The notes: generated by a model not told the origin, from the sequence alone. A stretch of DNA of 64,000 bases from Streptomyces sp. CB03234 (GCF_001905885.1 NZ_LIYH01000001.1:186001-250000); one strand, 5' to 3'. Positions 1 through 8,374 are shown, counted from the stretch's first letter. A program made the numbers and translations.

Positions 1-695
1 AGGTGGGAGCGGACGCCGCTCGTGTGCGTGAGCGCGATGAACGTGTCGTCGTCGGCCTCGGCGCCCTCGCGGCGTACGTCTGCCTCGGCGTACACCTGCT
101 CGGCCGGGCCGAACAGCACCAGCGCCTGGTCGACGACATGGCTGCCCAGGTCGTACAGCAGCCCGCCGAACTCCTCCGGCGCCCCCGACTCGCGCCAGCC
201 GCCCCTGAGCTGCGGCCGCCACCGCTCGAAGCGGGACTCGAAGCGCTGTACGTCACCGAGTTCGCCCCGGTCCAGGAGGGCGCGGAGGGTGAGGAAGTCG
301 TTGTCCCAGCGGCGGTTCTGGAAGACGGACAGGAGCAGGCCGCGCTCCTCGGCGAGGGCCGCCAGGCCGCGTGCCTCCACCGCCGTACCCGCGACCGGCT
401 TGTCGACCACGACCGGCAGACCGGCCTTGAGGGCGGCGGTCGCGAGCGGGACGTGCGTCTTGTTGGGGGAGGCGATCACGATCAGGTCCAGCTCACCGGG
501 CCGGGCCCACAGCTCGTCCGGGGACGCGGCGACGCGGACGTCCGGGAACGCGGTACGGGCCTGCTGCTGCCGCTCCGGGTTCGACGTGACGACCGTGTCG
601 AGGGTCAGGCCCTCGGTCGCGGCGATCAGCGGGGCGTGGAAGACGGAGCCCGCAAGGCCGTAGCCGACGAGTCCGACGCGCAGCGGTCCAGTCAT
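1..695 (-). CDS. Gfo/Idh/MocA family oxidoreductase (C-terminus outside window)
   Basis: NAD(P)-dependent sugar or inositol dehydrogenase-like protein. About 231 residues are visible. The N-terminus has the Rossmann start LRVGLVGYGLAGS, followed near residues 90-100 by the VDKP segment that carries the family's conserved lysine and proline. The middle contains GGLLYDLGSHVVDQ, typical of the C-terminal GFO_IDH_MocA domain. The chosen start is the ATG complementary to 693-695. The gene is divergent from a ROK regulator with a 56-bp gap carrying an inverted repeat, so the two are probably co-controlled. The substrate cannot be told from sequence. The frame is open to the window edge, so the gene is cut by the boundary rather than broken. 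Confidence 0.88.
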   Translation of the reverse strand, partial: MTGPLRVGLVGYGLAGSVFHAPLIAATEGLTLDTVVTSNPERQQQARTAFPDVRVAASPDELWARPGELDLIVIASPNKTHVPLATAALKAGLPVVVDKPVAGTAVEARGLAALAEERGLLLSVFQNRRWDNDFLTLRALLDRGELGDVQRFESRFERWRPQLRGGWRESGAPEEFGGLLYDLGSHVVDQALVLFGPAEQVYAEADVRREGAEADDDTFIALTHTSGVRSH

Positions 696-703
696 GCGTG
701 CCA

Positions 704-726
704 CTTAAGCAACGCTGTTGCCAAAG
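704..726. promoter_or_regulatory. Inverted repeat between divergent oxidoreductase and ROK genes
   Basis: CTTAAGCAAC (704-713), GCT, GTTGCCAAAG (717-726): 10-bp arms with 8 matches and a perfect GCAAC/GTTGC core. It is the only clear dyad in the 56-bp divergent promoter, so it is a plausible operator for the adjacent ROK protein. Inference only. Confidence 0.5.
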
Positions 727-751
727 TGCAAGCGGGCGCGACAATGGGACG

Positions 752-1819
752 GTGAACAGCGATACGGGTGTCAACCTGCCGGCCCTGCGCAGCCACAACG
801 CCGCGCTCGTGCTCAACCTGCTGCGCGCGGCGGGCGAGGACGGGGCCAGCCGGCTGGAGCTCGCCGAGCGCACCGGGCTCACCCCGCAGGCCGTCAGCAA
901 GATCACCGCCCGGCTGCGGGACGAGGGCCTCGCGGTCGACGCGGGGCGGCGCGCCTCCACGGGCGGCAAGCCCCGCACCGTCCTGCGCCTCGTCCCCGGC
1001 GCCGCCCACGCCGTGGGCCTGCACCTGGACCGGGACGAGCTCACCGCGGTCCTCGTCGACCTGTCGGGCGTCGTCGTCGCCGCGAGCGTCGTGCCGCTGG
1101 ACCTCGGCTCGGGCGCCGAGGTGGTCATGGAGGTGGTCGCGGGCGAGGTCGCCGCGCTCGCCACGCGCACGGTGCTCGGCGTGGGCGTCGCCATGCCCGG
1201 GCCCCTCGACCACGCGGCGGGCGTCCCGCACCGGGTGACCCGCTTCCCCGAGTGGGACGGCTTCCCGCTGCGCGACGCGCTCGCCCGGCGGCTCGGGCTG
1301 CCGGTGGTGCTCGACAAGGACACGAACGCGGCGGCGCTGAGCATCGCCCTGAGCGGGGCGGGCGGCGACTCGTTCGCGTACCTCCACCTCGGTACGGGGC
1401 TTGGCGCCGGTCTCGTCCTGGGCGGCGCGCTGTACCGGGGCGCGCGGACGGGCGCCGGGGAGTTCGGCCACCAGACCATCCAGCTGGACGGCCCGGTGTG
1501 CGGGTGCGGCGGGCGCGGCTGCCTGGAGGCGCTGTGCCTGGCCGCCGTCGCGCGGGGCGACCTCGCCGAGGCGGCCAGGGTGCTGGGCGCGGGGGCGGCG
1601 AACCTGGTCAAGCTGCTGGACATCGACCGCGTGCTGCTGGGCGGGCGGGTGGTGACCGGCGCGGCGGAGCCGTTCGTAAGGGGCGTGCGCGCCGTCCTGG
1701 AGGATCGCGCCCGGCGCGGCGGCGACCCCGTGGTGCCCGTGTCCCTCGCGGAGGGGTCGGCCCATCCGGTGGCGGAGGGCGCGGCCCAGCTGATCCTGGG
1801 GCCGGTGTTCGGGCGGTAG
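752..1819 (+). CDS. ROK family transcriptional regulator
   Basis: Predicted sugar-responsive repressor of 355 residues. The N-terminus is a winged helix-turn-helix (about residues 10-70, including LTPQAVSKITARLRDEGL). The remainder is the ROK kinase-like fold, with the zinc-binding signature CGCGGRGCLE near residue 250 and the GAGEFGHQ segment just before it. The start taken is the GTG at 752, which begins NSDTGVNLPALR; the open frame extends 18 codons further up but that part crosses the divergent promoter. No strong Shine-Dalgarno is visible, so the mRNA may be nearly leaderless. It probably controls the divergent oxidoreductase. The ATP-binding DxGxT motif of true ROK kinases is not obvious, which favours a regulator over an enzyme. 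Confidence 0.88.
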   Translation: MNSDTGVNLPALRSHNAALVLNLLRAAGEDGASRLELAERTGLTPQAVSKITARLRDEGLAVDAGRRASTGGKPRTVLRLVPGAAHAVGLHLDRDELTAVLVDLSGVVVAASVVPLDLGSGAEVVMEVVAGEVAALATRTVLGVGVAMPGPLDHAAGVPHRVTRFPEWDGFPLRDALARRLGLPVVLDKDTNAAALSIALSGAGGDSFAYLHLGTGLGAGLVLGGALYRGARTGAGEFGHQTIQLDGPVCGCGGRGCLEALCLAAVARGDLAEAARVLGAGAANLVKLLDIDRVLLGGRVVTGAAEPFVRGVRAVLEDRARRGGDPVVPVSLAEGSAHPVAEGAAQLILGPVFGR

Positions 1820-1852
1820 GCGAGGCGTGCTCGGCGCCCGGCCGGTCCTGTC

Positions 1853-2056
1853 TCCCACCGGCCCGCAGTCGGCCACCGGCCGGGGTGGGGCCGTGCCCCC
1901 TTCTCCCACCGGCCCGCAGTCGGCCGACGGCCGGGGTGGGGCCGTGCCTCCTTCTCCCACCGGCCCGCAGATGGCCACCGGCCGGGATGGGGCCGTGCCC
2001 CTGGCTCCCACCGGCCCGCAGTCGGCCGACGGCCGGGGTGGGGCCGTGCAGGGTCG
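1853..2056. repeat. Four tandem copies of a 51-bp repeat
   Basis: Units begin with TCCCACCGGCCCGCAG at 1853, 1904, 1955 and 2006, an exact 51-bp period; the last unit decays after about 2050. Because 51 is divisible by 3, every frame stays open and gives a spurious 17-residue repeat on both strands. The block lies within the 957-bp gap (1820-2776) between the ROK gene and the LPXTG protein. I see no credible gene in that gap: the long frames there run into neighbouring genes in the wrong phase. Confidence 0.85.
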
Positions 2057-2310
2057 TCCCCGCAGAGGTTGGCGGCGACACGTGGGCTCCCAGCCGGAGA
2101 ACCCAAGGCCGCCGGCCTTGAGGAGACGAGCCCGGAGGGGCCACGCCCCCCACCCCCCGGCAGGCCACCGACCCGCACCGCGCCACCGGCGGGGGCGCCG
2201 CCCTCGGGGCGAACCGGGAACGGGCACCGCCCCGGGGGGAGCCGCCGGAAGGGCACCGCCCCGTCCCGTTGTGCCCACCCGTCCCGCCCCAGCGGGACGA
2301 CTGCCCACAA

Positions 2311-2590
2311 CGGGGGGCGGCCCACAGCGGGGTGACCCGCAACGGGGGGAGGTGCCGCCCCAGCGGGACGACTGCCCAACGGGGGGAGGTGCCGCCCCGG
2401 CCGGACGACTGCCCACAACGGGGTGCGACCCACAGCGGGGTGGCCCGCAACGGGGGGCGGCCCACAGCGGGGTGACCCGCAACGGGGGGAGGTGCCGCCC
2501 CAGCGGGACGACTGCCCAACGGGGGGAGGTGCCGCCCCGGCCGGACGACTGCCCACAACGGGGGGCGGCCCACAGCGGGGTGGCCCGCAA
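2311..2590. repeat. Two tandem copies of a 140-bp repeat
   Basis: Copy one (2311-2450) and copy two (2451-2590) match at 138 of 140 positions; the differences are at 2424/2564 (T/G) and 2428/2568 (A/G). Each copy is built of shorter sub-repeats: GCGGGACGACTGCCC, GGGGGGAGGTGCCGCCCC, and GGCCCACAGCGGGGTG with variants. Similar sub-repeats continue from about 2280 to 2635. Since 140 is not a multiple of 3, coding use is unlikely. Confidence 0.85.
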
Positions 2591-2776
2591 CGGGGGGGGC
2601 GACCCCACCGCGGGGCGACCCGCAACGGGCGCGGCGCCGTACTGGGCGCCGTTGCGCCGAGTGGGCGCATCCCTGGCGCCGTACGGCGGGATGTCGCCGA
2701 ACCGCCGGTGCGGCGAGGGCGTCGCGTGGGACGTTCTCGGCGTACGACTGTCCACGTCCGCCGCCGAAGGTGCCCC

Positions 2777-3529
2777 ATGCGACTGCGCAACGTCACCGCC
2801 CCCCGCGCCGCCGTCGCCGCCGCCGTCGCCGTACTCGCTCTCACCGCGGCGGCGCCGGCCGACGGCACGGCGCCCTTCGAGGCCGCCGCTCCCGACCGGC
2901 AGCCCACCTGCGGGAACCCCTCCGCCGCCGACTTCCCGATCCGCACCCGTATCAGCGGCGGCCCCACCGCCTACCGCCCCGGCGGCGGGTTCCACACCTG
3001 GAACGTGGAGCTGACCAACACCACCAGCGAGCCCTGCGGCAACATCCACCCCGTCATCGTCTTCACCGACCGCGCCCGCGCCCTGAAGCCTGCCCAGATC
3101 CAGCTGGAGTTCTACGAGAACGTCGGCAATGGCCGCCGCCAGTACCCCGTCACCATCGAGCAGACCGACGAAAGCGAACTGGTCGGTGTGCTGGACGACG
3201 GCGCCGACGCCTTCCGGGGGTTCGCCGTCCCGCCCGGCCGGACCGTCACCGTGCCCGTCCGCCTCGCCTTCACCTCCGACGCCCGGCCCGACGCGATCAC
3301 CGCCAACGCCGCGATCGTCCAGCGGCGCGGCGGCGACGGCGACTGGGTGGGCGAGTCGGCCGACTACCGGTTCACGCTCGTGGACGAGGAGCCCGCCAGC
3401 GAGTTCGCCGAGGAGCTGCCCAGGACCGGCCGGAACGTCCTGATCGTCGCCGGTGCCTCCGTGCTCGCCTTCCTCCTCGGCGCCGGGACGCTTTCCCTGG
3501 CGGGCCGCATCCGGGACCGCAAGGGCTGA
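2777..3529 (+). CDS. Secreted protein with LPXTG-type cell-wall sorting signal
   Basis: Protein of 250 residues. An N-terminal signal peptide (about 1-28, ending in an Ala-rich stretch) is followed by a beta-rich domain with two cysteines (TCGN and EPCGN). The C-terminus is a complete sorting signal: EELPRTG, a hydrophobic segment of about 20 residues (VLIVAGASVLAFLLGAG), then a basic tail RIRDRKG. A sortase should cleave between Thr and Gly and attach the protein to peptidoglycan. The start is ATG 2777 with GAAGG at 2766-2770. The motif is LPRTG rather than the LAXTG typical of chaplins. Function of the exposed domain is unknown. Confidence 0.8.
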   Translation: MRLRNVTAPRAAVAAAVAVLALTAAAPADGTAPFEAAAPDRQPTCGNPSAADFPIRTRISGGPTAYRPGGGFHTWNVELTNTTSEPCGNIHPVIVFTDRARALKPAQIQLEFYENVGNGRRQYPVTIEQTDESELVGVLDDGADAFRGFAVPPGRTVTVPVRLAFTSDARPDAITANAAIVQRRGGDGDWVGESADYRFTLVDEEPASEFAEELPRTGRNVLIVAGASVLAFLLGAGTLSLAGRIRDRKG

Positions 3530-3554
3530 CCGGCCGCCCGAGCGGACGCCGCGC

Positions 3555-3572
3555 GTTCACCTCCGCGTTCAC
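3555..3572 (+). promoter_or_regulatory. Direct GTTCAC repeat upstream of gntR (PHO-box-like)
   Basis: GTTCAC occurs at 3555-3560 and 3567-3572, 24 bp before the GTG of the GntR gene. The repeat resembles Streptomyces PhoP half-sites (GTTCACC), but the period is 12 instead of the expected 11, so the assignment is tentative. Confidence 0.35.
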
Positions 3573-3595
3573 GTACGTCTGCGAACATCCCGTCC

Positions 3596-4369
3596 GTGGA
3601 CTACGTGAACTACCCCAACGGCCAGGCACCCGGCGCACCCGTCCGCTCCGGCATCCCGGAGCACGGCCGCATCCCCAAGTACTACGCGGTCAAGGCCCAT
3701 GTCGCGGCGCTGATCGAGGAGTTGGGCGAGGGCCAGGCCCTGCCGGCCGAGCGTGACCTGGCCGTGCGGTACGCGGTCTCCCGCGAGACCGTGCGCCAGG
3801 CCCTGCGCGAGCTGTTGCTGGAGGGCCGGCTGCGCCGCCAGGGGCGTGGCACGGTCGTCGCGGGCCCCAAGCTGGAGCAGCCCCTGTCGCTCGCCAGCTA
3901 CACCGAGGGCGTACGCCGCCAGGGCCGCCGCCCCGGCCGTAACCTCGTCTCGCTCGACCGCTTCCCCTGCCCCGCCGCGCTCGCCGCCGACCTCGGCACC
4001 GAGCCGGGTGAGCCGGTCTGGCACATGGAGCGCGTGCTGCTCGCCGACGACGAGCGGGTCGGCCTGGAGAGCACGTACGTCACCGAGGCCAGAGTCCCGC
4101 GCCTGGACGCCGACTTCGACCCCGACTCGTCCTTCTACGCCTACCTCCGCGAACGCCTCGGCATCGGCTTCGGTGACGCCGACGAGCGCATCGAGACCGT
4201 CCTCGCCACCCCGCGCGAGGCGCTGCTCATCGGCACCCCGCCCGCGCTGCCGATGCTGCTGCTCCACCGCCTCTCCCGGGACACGGACGGCCGGCCCCTC
4301 GAACGCGTCCGCACCCTCTACCGGGGTGACCGCTTCAGCTTCACGACGCACCTCGGGGCCCAGAAGTAA
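3596..4369 (+). CDS. GntR/UTRA transcriptional regulator of the phosphonate locus (PhnF-like)
   Basis: HutC/PhnF-type GntR regulator of 257 residues. The winged-helix DNA-binding domain spans about residues 27-92 (ALPAERDLAVRYAVSRETVR followed by RGTVV), and a UTRA ligand-binding domain follows from about 95 to 250. The first 25 residues are a Pro/Tyr-rich extension. The GTG at 3596 is chosen because the upstream frame has no other good start. It is directly upstream of the phosphonate catabolic and transport genes and is the natural local repressor. Whether its ligand is a phosphonate, a phosphorylated intermediate or something else is not visible from sequence. Confidence 0.85.
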   Translation: MDYVNYPNGQAPGAPVRSGIPEHGRIPKYYAVKAHVAALIEELGEGQALPAERDLAVRYAVSRETVRQALRELLLEGRLRRQGRGTVVAGPKLEQPLSLASYTEGVRRQGRRPGRNLVSLDRFPCPAALAADLGTEPGEPVWHMERVLLADDERVGLESTYVTEARVPRLDADFDPDSSFYAYLRERLGIGFGDADERIETVLATPREALLIGTPPALPMLLLHRLSRDTDGRPLERVRTLYRGDRFSFTTHLGAQK

Positions 4370-4379
4370 GTCACGGGAA

Positions 4380-4417
4380 GATAACGGGTCTAGGCCAAGC
4401 TTGCTGGGGCGTTCACC
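4380..4417 (+). promoter_or_regulatory. Shared GATAACGGGT element plus GTTCACC motif before the phosphonate operon
   Basis: GATAACGGGTCTAGGCCAAG (4380-4399) is matched at 14 of 20 positions by 10293-10312, upstream of the phosphatase-fold gene. A GTTCACC motif (4411-4417), the core of Streptomyces PhoP sites, follows. The region is the 103-bp gap before the oxidoreductase GTG at 4473 and should hold its promoter. Confidence 0.45.
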
Positions 4418-4472
4418 TTCCCGTCGCCGACCCGACCCACCCGCGCCACCCGCCACCACGACCGTTCCTTCC

Positions 4473-5585
4473 GTGAGAGTCATCGTCGTAGGAGCCGGCG
4501 TGGTGGGCACCATGCACGCCTGGCACGCAGTGGAACGCGGCCACGAGGTCGTACAGATCGAGCGCGAGAGCGAGGCCCGCGGCGCCTCCCTCCGCAACTT
4601 CGGCCAGATCTGGGTGAGCGGCCGCGCCGGCGGCGAGGAGCTGGAAACAGCCCTGCGCGCCCGCGAGCTGTGGGAGGGCATCGGCGCCCGCGTCCCGGAG
4701 CTGGGCTTCCGGGCCATCGGCTCGCTCACCCCCGTCCGCACGGACCTGGAACTGGCCGTCGCCGAGGCCGCCGTCGCCCGCCCCGATGCCGCCGCCCGCG
4801 GCTTCAAGCTGGTCACCACCGACGACGCCCGCGCCATGAACCCCGCCCTCCGCGGCGACTTCCGGGCCGCCCTGTGGTGCGAGCGGGACGCGGCCGTCGA
4901 GCCCCGTACCGCCCAACTCGCCCTCCGTGAAGCCCTCCACGCCTCCGGGCGGTACACCTTCCTCCCCGGCCGCGAAGTCCGCGACGTCGTCGGGGACAAC
5001 GCCGTCCGGGACGACCACGGCGACGTCCACACCGGTGACGCCGTCGTCCTGTGCACCGGCGCGTGGCTCGGCGGGCTCGTCCGCGAGGTCGCCGGAGACA
5101 TCCCCGTACGCCGCGTACGTCTGCAGATGATGCAGACCGACCCGCTCGACGAGCCGCTGACCACCTCCGTCGCCGACGCCGACAGCTTCCGCTACTACCC
5201 GGCGTACGAGTCGACCGCCCTGGAAGCCGGCCAGGACCAGGAGCCGGTCGCCGCCGCGCACAAGATGCAGCTGCTCATGGTGCAGCGCCTCGACGGTGGG
5301 CTGACCATCGGCGACACCCACGAGTACGAGCACCCCTTCGCCTTCGACACCCTCGAAGACCCCTACGAGCACCTCACCCGCGTCGTCGAGTCCCTCCTCG
5401 GCCGCCCCCTGCCGCCCGTCCGCCGCCGCTGGGCCGGGGTGTACGCGCAGTGCGTCGACACCACCCGCGTGGTCCACCGCCAGCAGGTGCGCGACGGCGT
5501 GTGGCTGGTGACGGGCCCCGGCGGGCGCGGCATGACGTGCTCGCCCGCCATCGCCGAAACGACCGCGAACGAACTGGGTTGGTAA
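4473..5585 (+). CDS. FAD-dependent oxidoreductase of the phosphonate-associated TIGR03364 type
   Basis: Glycine-oxidase/DAAO-fold flavoenzyme of 370 residues. The N-terminal dinucleotide-binding motif is VRVIVVGAGVVGTMHAWHA with the downstream acidic residue in VVQIERE; a C-terminal FAD segment WLVTGPGGRGMTCSPAIAE follows. Family knowledge: these enzymes accompany PhnX-like hydrolases and oxidatively deaminate aminoethylphosphonate or its N-alkyl or hydroxy derivatives to the aldehyde. It is the first gene of a tight operon, two bases before the hydrolase. No transaminase PhnW is present in the window, consistent with the oxidase replacing it. GTG 4473 is chosen because the Rossmann strand begins there; no Shine-Dalgarno is visible, so translation may be leaderless. 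Confidence 0.85.
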   Translation: MRVIVVGAGVVGTMHAWHAVERGHEVVQIERESEARGASLRNFGQIWVSGRAGGEELETALRARELWEGIGARVPELGFRAIGSLTPVRTDLELAVAEAAVARPDAAARGFKLVTTDDARAMNPALRGDFRAALWCERDAAVEPRTAQLALREALHASGRYTFLPGREVRDVVGDNAVRDDHGDVHTGDAVVLCTGAWLGGLVREVAGDIPVRRVRLQMMQTDPLDEPLTTSVADADSFRYYPAYESTALEAGQDQEPVAAAHKMQLLMVQRLDGGLTIGDTHEYEHPFAFDTLEDPYEHLTRVVESLLGRPLPPVRRRWAGVYAQCVDTTRVVHRQQVRDGVWLVTGPGGRGMTCSPAIAETTANELGW

Positions 5586-5587
5586 CC

Positions 5588-6265
5588 ATGGCAATCAAGC
5601 TTGTCGTCCTCGACATGGCCGGCACCACCGTCGCCGACGGCGGCCTCGTCGAGGAAGCCTTCGCCGCCGCCGCCCGCGCACTGGGCACGGAGCCGGACGA
5701 GCGCATGCTCGACCACGTCCGCGCCACCATGGGCGAGTCCAAGATCTCCGTCTTCCGCCACCTCTTCGGCGACGAGGCCCGCGCCCAGCAGGCCAACCTC
5801 GCCTTCGAGGAGGCGTACGGGAAGCTGGTCGCCGCCGGGCGGATCGCCCCCGTCCCCGGGGCCGCCGACACGATCCGGGAGCTCAAGGACCAGGGACGCA
5901 CGGTGGTCCTCACCACCGGGTTCGCGCGCGTCACCCAGGACGCGATCCTCGACGCCCTCGGCTGGCGGGACCTCGTCGAGCTGACGCTGTGCCCCGCCGA
6001 CACCGACGGCGGGCGCGGGCGCCCCTACCCCGACATGGTCCTCGCCGCCCTCCTCCGCACCGGCGCGGCGGACGGAGTCCAGGGCGTCGCGGTCGCCGGC
6101 GACACCTCGTACGACATGCTCAGCGGCGTACGCGCCGGGGCCCGGGTCGTGGCCGGCGTCCTGACCGGCGCGCACGGCGCCGACGCGCTGCGCGACGCGG
6201 GCGCCACGCACGTCCTCGGCTCGGTCGCCGAACTGCCGGACCTGCTGGCCCGGGTGGAAGCATGA
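5588..6265 (+). CDS. Phosphonatase-like HAD hydrolase (PhnX-like, TIGR03351 type)
   Basis: Protein of 225 residues predicted to cleave the C-P bond of phosphonoacetaldehyde or a close relative. HAD motif I is DMAGTT (D9), the variant typical of phosphonatases. The cap segment TMGESKISV has K52, in the position of the Schiff-base lysine of PhnX. Motif II is VVLTTGFAR; Arg in GRGRPYPDM replaces the usual motif III lysine; motif IV is VAGDTSYDM. The gene starts two bases after the oxidoreductase stop and overlaps the next start by ATGA, so the oxidase product is probably passed directly to it. Catalytic residues appear intact; the exact substrate is inferred. Confidence 0.85.
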   Translation: MAIKLVVLDMAGTTVADGGLVEEAFAAAARALGTEPDERMLDHVRATMGESKISVFRHLFGDEARAQQANLAFEEAYGKLVAAGRIAPVPGAADTIRELKDQGRTVVLTTGFARVTQDAILDALGWRDLVELTLCPADTDGGRGRPYPDMVLAALLRTGAADGVQGVAVAGDTSYDMLSGVRAGARVVAGVLTGAHGADALRDAGATHVLGSVAELPDLLARVEA

Positions 6266-7332
6266 CCAGCGGTATCCGAACCAGCGGCATCCGTTTCGAG
6301 AACGTCTCCGTCGCGTACGGGAAGAACGTCGTCCTCGACTCCCTCGACCTGACCGTCGAACCCGGCGAGGTCATGGCGCTGCTCGGGCCGTCCGGCTCGG
6401 GCAAGACCACCGCGCTGCGCGCCGTCGCCGGGTTCGTACGCCCGGTGTCGGGGCGGGTGTTCATCGGCGGGCGCGACGTGACCGCGCTGCCGCCGCACCG
6501 GCGCGGCATCGGGATGGTCGTCCAGAGTTACGCGCTGTTCCCGCACATGCGGGTCGAGGACAACGTGGCGTTCGGGCTGCGCGCCCAGAAGGCGCCGAAG
6601 GGCGAGATACCCGGCCGGGTCGCCGAGGCGCTGGAGCTGACCGGCATGGCCGCGTACGCCCGGCGCTACCCGCGCGAACTGTCCGGCGGCCAGCAGCAGC
6701 GCGTCGCCATCGCGCGGGCGCTCGCCATCCGGCCGGGCGTGCTGCTGCTGGACGAGCCGCTGTCGGCGCTCGACGCGCAACTGCGCTCCGGGATGCTCGC
6801 CGAACTGGCGCGGCTCCACCGCGAACTGCCCGACGTGTCCATCCTGTACGTCACCCACGACCAGGTCGAGGCGCTGACGCTCGCCGACCGGATCGCCGTC
6901 ATGGACGGGGCGCGGCTGCGGGACTGCGGCACGCCGCGGCAGCTGTACCGGCGGCCGCGTACGGAGTTCACGGCGTCGTTCGTCGGCAACGCGAACCTCC
7001 TGCCGGTGACGGTGGAGTCCTCGGGCGCCGTGACGTTCGCGGACCGGGAGCTGAAGGTCCCGGTGCCTCAGGGGGCGGCGGGCGGCGCGACCCTGTGCGT
7101 CCGCCCGCACCTGCTCGGCCTCGGCGACGGCCCCAACGCGCTGCGCGGCACGCTCACCGAGGTCCAGTGGCGGGGCGCGACACACCGGCTGTACGTCGAC
7201 GTCGACGGGCACCGCGTGATGGCCGACCTCCGCGAGCTGCGGGACCCGCCGCCGCTGGGCGCGCCCGTGACGCTCCACTTCGCCCCGGACGACGCGGTGC
7301 TGCTGGGCGCGGAGGTGGCCGCCCATGGCTAG
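6262..7332 (+). CDS. phnT: ABC transporter ATP-binding protein, aminoethylphosphonate type
   Basis: ATPase of 356 residues energising the phosphonate importer. Walker A GPSGSGKT is at residues 42-49, the Q-loop is VVQSYALFPH, the signature LSGGQQQR and Walker B LLLDEPLSALD are intact, and a TOBE domain occupies the last 110 residues. It overlaps the hydrolase by 4 bp and the next permease by 8 bp. The architecture is that of spermidine/iron-type importers (CUT1/PotA-like), as in PhnSTUV rather than PhnCDE systems. The assignment to aminoethylphosphonate rests on neighbours more than on the ATPase itself. Confidence 0.82.
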   Translation: MTSGIRTSGIRFENVSVAYGKNVVLDSLDLTVEPGEVMALLGPSGSGKTTALRAVAGFVRPVSGRVFIGGRDVTALPPHRRGIGMVVQSYALFPHMRVEDNVAFGLRAQKAPKGEIPGRVAEALELTGMAAYARRYPRELSGGQQQRVAIARALAIRPGVLLLDEPLSALDAQLRSGMLAELARLHRELPDVSILYVTHDQVEALTLADRIAVMDGARLRDCGTPRQLYRRPRTEFTASFVGNANLLPVTVESSGAVTFADRELKVPVPQGAAGGATLCVRPHLLGLGDGPNALRGTLTEVQWRGATHRLYVDVDGHRVMADLRELRDPPPLGAPVTLHFAPDDAVLLGAEVAAHG

Positions 7333-8374
7333 CGCGGGCCGCCCGGGGGGCGGTACTTCACCGTCGGCGCCTGCGGACGCCCCCGTCGGCAGCCTCGCGC
7401 CCCGCGCGGGGACGCTCGGCGACCAGCCCTCCCCCGCCGACACCAGCGCTGCCGCGCCCGGCCCCGACGCCGCGCCCGGGCCGCGCCCGACCGCTGAGGC
7501 GACACCCGGCACCCGCACGACAAGTGCCGAGGCACCCGGAGCAACCCCGCCCGTCCGGGACGACCATCGCCGCGTACCCGCCTGGGTCTGGGCCCTGCCG
7601 CCCGTCGCGGTCCTCGGGCTCGTGTTCCTCTACCCGCTCGGACTCGTCGTACAGGAATCCCTCGCCCCCGGCGCCTACGCCGACGTCTTCGCGTCGCAGG
7701 CCTTCCGCGAGGCGCTGGTCACCACCGTGTGGCTGGCCGCCGGGGCGACCGTCGGGTGCCTGGTCCTGGGGTTCACGCTCGCGCTGATCATCGCGTTCGT
7801 GCCGTTTCCCGGGGGCAGGGCGGTGGCCAAGTTCATCGACGTGTTCCTCTCCTTCCCCTCCTTCCTCGTCACGCTCGCCCTCCTCTTCATCTACGGCACC
7901 GTCGGCATGGCCAATGGCCTGTGGACGGACGTCACCGGCGCCGCCGAGGGGCCGTTCGCGTTCCTGACGACGCCGTGGGGCGTGCTGCTCGCGGAGATCA
8001 CGTACTTCACGCCCTTCGTGATGCGCCCGCTGCTCGCCGCGTTCTCGCAGCTGGACACCGCGCAGCTGGAGGTGGCGTCCTCGCTGGGCGCCCGGCCCGC
8101 GCGGATCGTACGGCGGGTGATCCTGCCCGAGGCGCTGCCCGCCCTCGCGGCGGGCGGGAGCCTCGTCCTCGTCATGTGCCTCAACGAGTTCGGCATCGTG
8201 CTGTTCACCGGCGCCAAGGGCGTGACGACCCTGCCGATGCTCGTCTACGGCAAGGCGATCCTCGAGTCCGACTATCCGGCCGCGTGCGTCGTCGCGGTCG
8301 TCAACATCGCGATATCCGTGGGGCTGTACGCCCTGTACCGGGTGGTGAGCCGTCGTGTTGGTGCACAGCGCTAA
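7325..8374 (+). CDS. phnU: Aminoethylphosphonate-type ABC permease with long N-terminal extension
   Basis: Integral membrane protein of 349 residues. About the first 80 residues are a disordered Pro/Ala/Thr-rich cytoplasmic extension, unusual for the family; membrane segments begin at WVWALPPVAVLGLVFLY. The EAA loop that contacts the ATPase is visible as EVASSLGARPARIVRRVILP. The gene overlaps the ATPase by 8 bp and the next permease by 20 bp, implying coupled translation. A start nearer the first membrane segment cannot be excluded, but no better ATG or GTG with a ribosome site is evident. Confidence 0.8.
   Translation: MASAGRPGGGTSPSAPADAPVGSLAPRAGTLGDQPSPADTSAAAPGPDAAPGPRPTAEATPGTRTTSAEAPGATPPVRDDHRRVPAWVWALPPVAVLGLVFLYPLGLVVQESLAPGAYADVFASQAFREALVTTVWLAAGATVGCLVLGFTLALIIAFVPFPGGRAVAKFIDVFLSFPSFLVTLALLFIYGTVGMANGLWTDVTGAAEGPFAFLTTPWGVLLAEITYFTPFVMRPLLAAFSQLDTAQLEVASSLGARPARIVRRVILPEALPALAAGGSLVLVMCLNEFGIVLFTGAKGVTTLPMLVYGKAILESDYPAACVVAVVNIAISVGLYALYRVVSRRVGAQR

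Noticed and set aside
2280..2635. CRISPR-like repeat array
   Set aside because: Units are contiguous sub-repeats with no unique spacers and vary in length; no cas genes. It is tandem repetition only.
493..2967. Very long minus-strand open frames across the ROK gene and repeats
   Set aside because: They are antisense to a well-supported ROK gene and pass through both repeat arrays; the translation is Pro/Arg/Gly low complexity with no domain. GC-rich third positions in the opposite strand explain the openness.
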